The notes below the pieces were generated by a model. That model saw only the letters and a program-made list of their open reading frames with translations, ran no database searches and was not told the DNA's origin. Made by a program: the position numbers and the translations under genes. This document shows, in pieces, positions 13,926 through 17,884 of a stretch of 17,884 nucleotides of DNA (position 1 is the first letter of the stretch; each line of letters opens with the position of its first letter). The stretch lies in contig CAYJHJ010000044.1 in NCBI GenBank assembly GCA_964370095.1, positions 1 through 17,884 of the forward strand, read 5' to 3'. Origin of the DNA: CAYJAZ01 sp964370095 (lineage in GTDB: Bacteria > Desulfobacterota > Desulfovibrionia > Desulfovibrionales > Desulfovibrionaceae).

Positions 13926-13986
13926 GGGGAACGTAGAACTTCCTCAAGAAGCATTTTTGGCTGCTCTCAGAGTTGGAGACGAGTAA
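13926..13986 (+). repeat. lepA 3'-end direct repeat, copy 2 (downstream)
   Basis: This second copy of the lepA end lies 159 bp, exactly 53 codons, after copy 1 and in the same frame. It encodes the same 19 residues. The five base differences are all silent, which implies that its sequence was shaped by selection on protein before it reached this position. Confidence 0.95.
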
Positions 13987-14041
13987 AAAGCTTCAACTTA
14001 CTTCCTCAAAGTAAAATAGAAGAATAAATCATAAAACAATT

Positions 14042-14776
14042 ATGAAAAAAATCAATAATCAAAATATTATAAAAGATGGCGAAATCCACCTCCCTCTTGG
14101 CTATGAACTGTCTAGCCAAGAACTTGATATTATTCACGAATACAAACTCAGCGTGAAATATAAAGACGATAAAGGTTCTTTATTTATCAAAGAGGGCAAT
14201 ATGCTAAAAGCTATCAACAACCTAAAAAGCCCTAAAAAAGAAATTCAAGAAGAAGATATTGATTTTATTGAAAAATATAATCTACCTCCTCTAAAGTCTT
14301 ACACAGCGTTAACTGCCACTGAAAATATTTTTAAAGGTGATATTCAAATCAAATTCCGTGGAGAACTTGATGATTTAATTGCTCATTGCCTATTTTTGCA
14401 AAGCCTTACAGATAATGAAAAAGTTCATTTATGGTTATCAAGCATACGTTCGATATTAGGCAATATCATGGCGGCAAGCTGTATGGATTTTCAGCTAGAA
14501 CCATTTGAAATTGACGGGCTAACTTCAGAAGAAATCCATAAATATTCGCACAATCCCCTCAAATATATAGGCCATGATCATATTGTGCCTTCTTTTGAGC
14601 ATGGAAGTGAATGTATACGCATAAACACATTAAGAACTAAGATACGAATGGCAGAAGTAAGTGCCTATACAATTTATGCAAAAGAAGAAAATATTTTAAG
14701 AAAAGATATACTTTACACACTCAATCGTCTTTCATCTGCAGTATATGTGCTTATGCTCTTTATTCTGAAAAAATAA
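14042..14776 (+). CDS. eutT: EutT-like corrinoid (cobalamin) adenosyltransferase
   Basis: The family moves the adenosyl group of ATP to cob(I)alamin to make coenzyme B12, for ethanolamine ammonia-lyase in the case of EutT. The 244-residue protein matches EutT by recall over both halves: the N-terminal GEIHLPLGYELSSQELDII and KYKDDKGSLFI, the domain start KFRGELDDLIAHCLFLQSL (104-122), KYSHNPLKYIGHDHI (167-181), and the end LNRLSSAVYVLM (227-238). The HX11CCX2C metal motif described for Salmonella EutT is absent: the only cysteines are 116, 147 and 191. It is not in an ethanolamine operon. Its ribosome binding site is weak. It may serve another B12-dependent enzyme. Confidence 0.8.
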   Translation: MKKINNQNIIKDGEIHLPLGYELSSQELDIIHEYKLSVKYKDDKGSLFIKEGNMLKAINNLKSPKKEIQEEDIDFIEKYNLPPLKSYTALTATENIFKGDIQIKFRGELDDLIAHCLFLQSLTDNEKVHLWLSSIRSILGNIMAASCMDFQLEPFEIDGLTSEEIHKYSHNPLKYIGHDHIVPSFEHGSECIRINTLRTKIRMAEVSAYTIYAKEENILRKDILYTLNRLSSAVYVLMLFILKK

Positions 14777-14832
14777 GCAGGCATATACGTATTGAGATAA
14801 AGCTTGCCAATGAAAACATTATTTGCTATGTA

Positions 14833-14852
14833 TTTAACATTAATTTGTTAAA
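14833..14852. promoter_or_regulatory. 20-bp dyad upstream of cheB
   Basis: TTTAACA (14833-14839) and TGTTAAA (14846-14852) are perfect inverted repeats 6 nt apart, ending 2 nt before the cheB ribosome binding site. It could be an operator or a small hairpin that limits ribosome access. The AT-rich setting makes a chance match possible. Confidence 0.3.
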
Positions 14853-14868
14853 TTAAAGGAATACTATA

Positions 14869-16161
14869 GTGATAAAAGTTCTTATTGTTGATGATTCCGC
14901 CTTTATGAGAAGCACAATCAACAGAATGCTTTCTGCCCATCAAGAAATTGAAGTTGTGGGCCAAGCAAAAAACGGAAAAGAAGGCCTTGAGTTTGCTAAA
15001 AAACTTCGCCCTGACATAATCACATTAGACATTGAAATGCCTGTTATGAATGGGCTTGATATGCTTAAAGAGCTTATGCAAACCATGCCAACCCCTGTTC
15101 TAATGGTGAGTTCACTCACAACAGAAGGCGCCGAAGCCACCTTTAAAGCTCTTGACCTTGGTGCCCTTGACTTCATCCCAAAATACACGGATGATTCATT
15201 TTCAACAAAAAAATTGCAAGAAGAATTATGTGAAAAAGTTCTTCACGTGAGCAGGCGTGCACGTTATATGCGCCATAAATTTGCTGAAGAAAAGAAAAAT
15301 ACTTTGCGCTCAAATTCTCTTAATCGCACAAATACGCAAAGCATACAAACAAGCACACAAAAGACAAGCTTGCAAGGGGCAAATCAAAGCTCTTTCCAAG
15401 CAAATTCAGCAAGTGCAAAAACCTCTTTTACTTCAACAAGTTCTTCCATTGAAAAAACCACAAGTTCTTTTTCAAGCACAAATGCAAAAGCATCAACTGA
15501 ACCAAAGAAACTTTTTACAAAAGAAAGCATAGAAACAAAAAGCAGCACACAAAATGGTGAGCAAGCTTTATCCTTACCTATGCAAAGAGCAAAACGCTCT
15601 ATCATAGGGATTGGCGTTTCAACAGGAGGCCCACCGGCCATACAAGAAGTATTGTCAAAACTTCCTCAAAACCTGCCTGCCGCAATTCTTATAGCACAAC
15701 ATATGCCTGCAAGTTTTACAAATCCATTTGCACAACGCCTTGATAAACTCTCTGAACTTCGCGTAAAAGAAGCTGAAGATGGTGAACAAGTACAAAACGG
15801 AACAGTATATATAGCTCCGGGTGGCCTGCATATGAGTGTGCAACAAAAAGGTGCTTTACCATTTATTAAAATTTCACCTGAACCACCCACTGAGATATAC
15901 AAACCATCAGCCAATGTTTTATTTGACTCACTTTCACAGTACGGAGCAAAAGCACTAGGCATTATTATGACCGGCATGGGAAGCGACGGCTGCATAGGTT
16001 TAAAAACATTTAAAGAGAAAAAAGGCTTTATTATTGCACAAAATGAAGAAACTTGTGTTGTATATGGGATGCCAAAAGCCGTTATAGAAGAAGGAATTGC
16101 TGACCAAATCAAAAGTTTAGCCGAAATTCCCCAAGCCTTAATAAATGCTTTGTATAGCTAA
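14869..16161 (+). CDS. cheB: chemotaxis response regulator and methylesterase CheB
   Basis: CheB removes methyl groups from (and deamidates) chemoreceptor glutamates when phosphorylated by CheA. The 430-residue protein has a receiver domain (about 1-125; acidic D8 and D9, phospho-acceptor D54, K105) and a methylesterase domain (about 242-430). Its catalytic triad is visible: S251 (GVSTGG), H278 (AQHM) and D373 (MGSDG). The linker (about 140-240) is around 100 residues of Ser, Thr, Gln and Lys, far longer than the usual 10-40, which makes the protein some 80 residues longer than typical. Translation starts at GTG, with AAAGGA (14855-14860) 8 nt upstream. cheR follows closely. Confidence 0.96.
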   Translation: MIKVLIVDDSAFMRSTINRMLSAHQEIEVVGQAKNGKEGLEFAKKLRPDIITLDIEMPVMNGLDMLKELMQTMPTPVLMVSSLTTEGAEATFKALDLGALDFIPKYTDDSFSTKKLQEELCEKVLHVSRRARYMRHKFAEEKKNTLRSNSLNRTNTQSIQTSTQKTSLQGANQSSFQANSASAKTSFTSTSSSIEKTTSSFSSTNAKASTEPKKLFTKESIETKSSTQNGEQALSLPMQRAKRSIIGIGVSTGGPPAIQEVLSKLPQNLPAAILIAQHMPASFTNPFAQRLDKLSELRVKEAEDGEQVQNGTVYIAPGGLHMSVQQKGALPFIKISPEPPTEIYKPSANVLFDSLSQYGAKALGIIMTGMGSDGCIGLKTFKEKKGFIIAQNEETCVVYGMPKAVIEEGIADQIKSLAEIPQALINALYS

Positions 16162-16207
16162 ATACTATACAAGATAAATGAGATTTAAATACAATAGGTA
16201 CAAAAAA

Positions 16208-17767
16208 ATGACTAGCTCAAAACAACAAGATCTTGACTTTCTTAAACCAAATCATGCTTTAGAAAAATCAAAACCTTCTCAGCCCAAAACACTTCCTTTG
16301 CTTAAAAGCCCCAAAAAAACTGGAGCTCCGCAATCTACTCTTAAAGGAAGCATGAAAAGCACCTATAAAGCACCTGAAAAAGAAAATACAGATTCTAAAA
16401 AACAAGCGGAAAACACTATAAAACCAGCTACTGAGACTAAAATTCAAAAAACAAGTCCACTGCCTAAAGAACCGCTTACAAATCCAACAGCAAAAACAAA
16501 CCCCACAGCTTCAACACTTGGCAAAACCCAAAATCCTGCACAAAAAACAATTTCACCCCCACCCTCAAAACCTATTCCTCCAAAACCGACTCCTCCAAAA
16601 CCGACTCCTCCAAAACCGACTCCCTCAAATTATACAAGCTTTACAAAAAATGAAACAAACCTTATTCCTGCAAAGGAAAGAATTTCTACCGATAAAGTAA
16701 AAGACAGTGCTCATGACGGACTAAAAGCTTGGTCAAGCAAAAATCCAAGCCCTCCAACAACGGCTGTGCAAAACCAAACTGCAAAAAGATTTGATAGCCC
16801 AACTGCTCGAAGCACTTCAAATACAAGTATACCTAAACCTACTGCCGCACCCCCAAAAACAAGCACAAGCAGCACAACTCCTCCCCCAAATCTAAAATTT
16901 ACTTCCTCTTCAACCACAAAAGAAAAAGCAGTTCCTGTTAATGAATTGACAGACAAAGAATTCAACCTCTTGCGTGAATTTTTATATCAACAGAGCGGAA
17001 TTTTTGTTACTGATTCTCGGAAATATCTTTTTGAAAACAGGCTTACACCAAGATTAAATGAATTTGGTATGTCTTCATTTTCTGAATACCATGATTACCT
17101 TAAATTTAAAGACTCCTCTAAAGTTGAGCTTAATAAGTTTTATGAAAAAATGACAACCAATGAAACTTCATTTTTCAGAAACGTCCCACAACTTGATACA
17201 GTAAGAGATGAAATTTTCAAGAAAATTATTGAAGAAAACAAAAGTACCAGAAAAATTCGCATATGGTCAGCAGGTTGTTCAAGCGGTGAAGAGCCTTATA
17301 CTCTTGCAATCATGCTTTCAGAATTATTGAAAGAGCAAATAAGTGGCTGGAATATAAAAATAACTGCTAACGATCTTTCACCTGCCATGCTAAAGATTGC
17401 TCAGGAAGCAGCTTATGGTGAATATGCGCTCAGAACCACGCCCAAAGAATATATAGATAAATATTTCACGCAAAAAGATAGCCTTTTCCACATAAAACCC
17501 TCTTTGAAAAAGCTTATACAATTCGGGCAAATAAATCTTAATGACAAGGCACAGACTTCTAAGGTTGAGAAATCTCAAGTTATTTTTTGCAGAAATGTAA
17601 TTATCTATTTCGATGATGATGTGCGTGAAAATGTGATTTCAGCTTTCCATAATAACTTACTTGATGATGGCAAGCTTATTATTGGCCACTCTGAAACCTT
17701 GCAAAACATTTCAACTCGATTCAATATTACCTATCACAAAGGCACAAGTATTTATCATAAAATTTAG
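16208..17767 (+). CDS. cheR: chemotaxis methyltransferase CheR with long disordered N-terminus
   Basis: CheR methylates chemoreceptor glutamates with S-adenosylmethionine, opposing CheB. The catalytic part occupies the last 280 residues or so (about 241-519): NELTDKEFNLLREFLYQQSG, then NETSFFRN (about 318-325), the cofactor-binding IWSAGCSSGEEPY (about 352-364) and CRNVIIYFDDDVREN (from 461). About 240 residues before it are Pro, Lys, Thr and Ser-rich low-complexity sequence including a PPKPT repeat. Usual CheR is about 280 residues. I chose the ATG at 16208 (AGG at 16196-16198) over 16178, which lacks a ribosome binding site; the longer form would be 529 residues. It lies 46 nt after cheB and is probably co-transcribed. 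Confidence 0.93.
   Translation: MTSSKQQDLDFLKPNHALEKSKPSQPKTLPLLKSPKKTGAPQSTLKGSMKSTYKAPEKENTDSKKQAENTIKPATETKIQKTSPLPKEPLTNPTAKTNPTASTLGKTQNPAQKTISPPPSKPIPPKPTPPKPTPPKPTPSNYTSFTKNETNLIPAKERISTDKVKDSAHDGLKAWSSKNPSPPTTAVQNQTAKRFDSPTARSTSNTSIPKPTAAPPKTSTSSTTPPPNLKFTSSSTTKEKAVPVNELTDKEFNLLREFLYQQSGIFVTDSRKYLFENRLTPRLNEFGMSSFSEYHDYLKFKDSSKVELNKFYEKMTTNETSFFRNVPQLDTVRDEIFKKIIEENKSTRKIRIWSAGCSSGEEPYTLAIMLSELLKEQISGWNIKITANDLSPAMLKIAQEAAYGEYALRTTPKEYIDKYFTQKDSLFHIKPSLKKLIQFGQINLNDKAQTSKVEKSQVIFCRNVIIYFDDDVRENVISAFHNNLLDDGKLIIGHSETLQNISTRFNITYHKGTSIYHKI
16576..16620 (+). repeat. three exact 15-bp tandem repeats in cheR (PPKPT)
   Basis: TCCTCCAAAACCGAC is present three times head to tail (16576-16590, 16591-16605, 16606-16620), each unit encoding one PPKPT register. 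The exact DNA identity points to recent slippage. Because the unit is 15 bp, changes in copy number keep the reading frame. Confidence 0.9.
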
Positions 17768-17793
17768 AAAGTACTCCACTGATTTTAAAAATT

Positions 17794-17831
17794 AAGGCTC
17801 GACAAAGCATATGCTAAATCGAGCCTTTTTT
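17794..17831 (+). terminator. rho-independent terminator after cheR
   Basis: AAGGCTCGA (17794-17802) pairs with TCGAGCCTT (17819-17827), followed by T to 17831. The loop contains a second palindrome, AGCATATGCT (17806-17815). It closes the cheB-cheR unit 27 nt after the stop. Nothing else was seen in the remaining bases. Confidence 0.85.
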
Positions 17832-17884
17832 AAGTTAATAACAACTTAAACTCAAAATTTATAAAACATCAAGCCGCTTCCTTA

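Larger units (their letters stand above)
13828..13986 (+). pseudogene. in-frame open tail after the lepA stop, ending in a second lepA C-terminus
   Basis: From the codon after the lepA TAA the same frame stays open for 52 codons to a second TAA at 13984-13986. It would encode 33 residues of unfamiliar sequence and then GNVELPQEAFLAALRVGDE, identical to the true LepA end. It begins with GTG but has no ribosome binding site of its own. Stop-codon readthrough would give a 654-residue LepA with one residue in place of the stop. More likely this is a relic of an in-frame insertion or duplication, or of recombination at the end of lepA. Confidence 0.5.

Noticed and set aside
15257..15846. Open frames in other frames of cheB, including a Lys/Gln-rich plus-strand one
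   Set aside because: They arise from the low-complexity linker and the conserved esterase domain of cheB read out of frame, without ribosome binding sites or domains.
1..17884. CRISPR array
   Set aside because: No set of regularly spaced identical repeats with unique spacers was seen; the only tandem repeats are the 15-bp units in cheR and the 11-bp pair before lepA.

Overview
The window looks like chromosomal DNA of a low-GC (AT-rich) relative of the sulfate-reducing Desulfovibrionales. The main reason is a complete four-gene Qrc-type quinone-reductase operon (hexaheme cytochrome, molybdopterin-family subunit, four-cluster iron-sulfur protein, NrfD-like membrane protein), a complex characteristic of sulfate reducers. 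It also carries flagellar and chemotaxis genes. The genus cannot be fixed from the sequence. Gene density is high, codon use is AT-rich throughout, and no transposase, integrase, tRNA, rRNA or CRISPR array was seen.

Layout: (1) 1-177 holds an inverted-repeat element (copy A), probably just after the stop of a gene cut by the window edge. (2) 178-1723, minus strand, is a TetR-family regulator followed by two small membrane proteins of unknown function, with a perfect 14-bp palindrome upstream. (3) 1724-2229 is a long AT-rich spacer with divergent promoters. (4) 2230-7023 is qrcABCD, ended by a strong terminator. (5) 7187-7313 is repeat copy B, abutting the 3' end of flhA (7316-9427, minus). 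(6) 9428-9653 is the divergent flhA/flgB control region with a well-spaced sigma-54 promoter. (7) 9654-10856 is flgB-flgC-fliE. (8) 10855-10980 is repeat copy C, starting on the fliE stop codon. (9) 11232-11891 is a lone amino-acid ABC permease gene. (10) 12022-13827 is lepA, followed by an in-frame open tail that repeats the last 20 sense codons of lepA with only synonymous changes. (11) 14042-14776 is an EutT-like cobalamin adenosyltransferase. (12) 14869-17767 is cheB and cheR, both with unusually long low-complexity linkers, closed by a terminator.

Functional themes: Qrc would carry electrons from periplasmic hydrogen or formate oxidation, via cytochrome c3, into menaquinone for sulfate respiration. 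flhA, flgB, flgC and fliE build the export gate and proximal rod of the flagellum. CheB and CheR set receptor methylation.

The two least ordinary signals are non-genic. First, three copies of a roughly 80-127 nt nested inverted-repeat element have a conserved core, but the stem arms differ from copy to copy while staying complementary within each copy. Two copies, and probably the third, begin within 2 nt of a stop codon. Second, the end of lepA is duplicated in frame, through a palindrome-rich insert, with five consecutive third-position-only differences.
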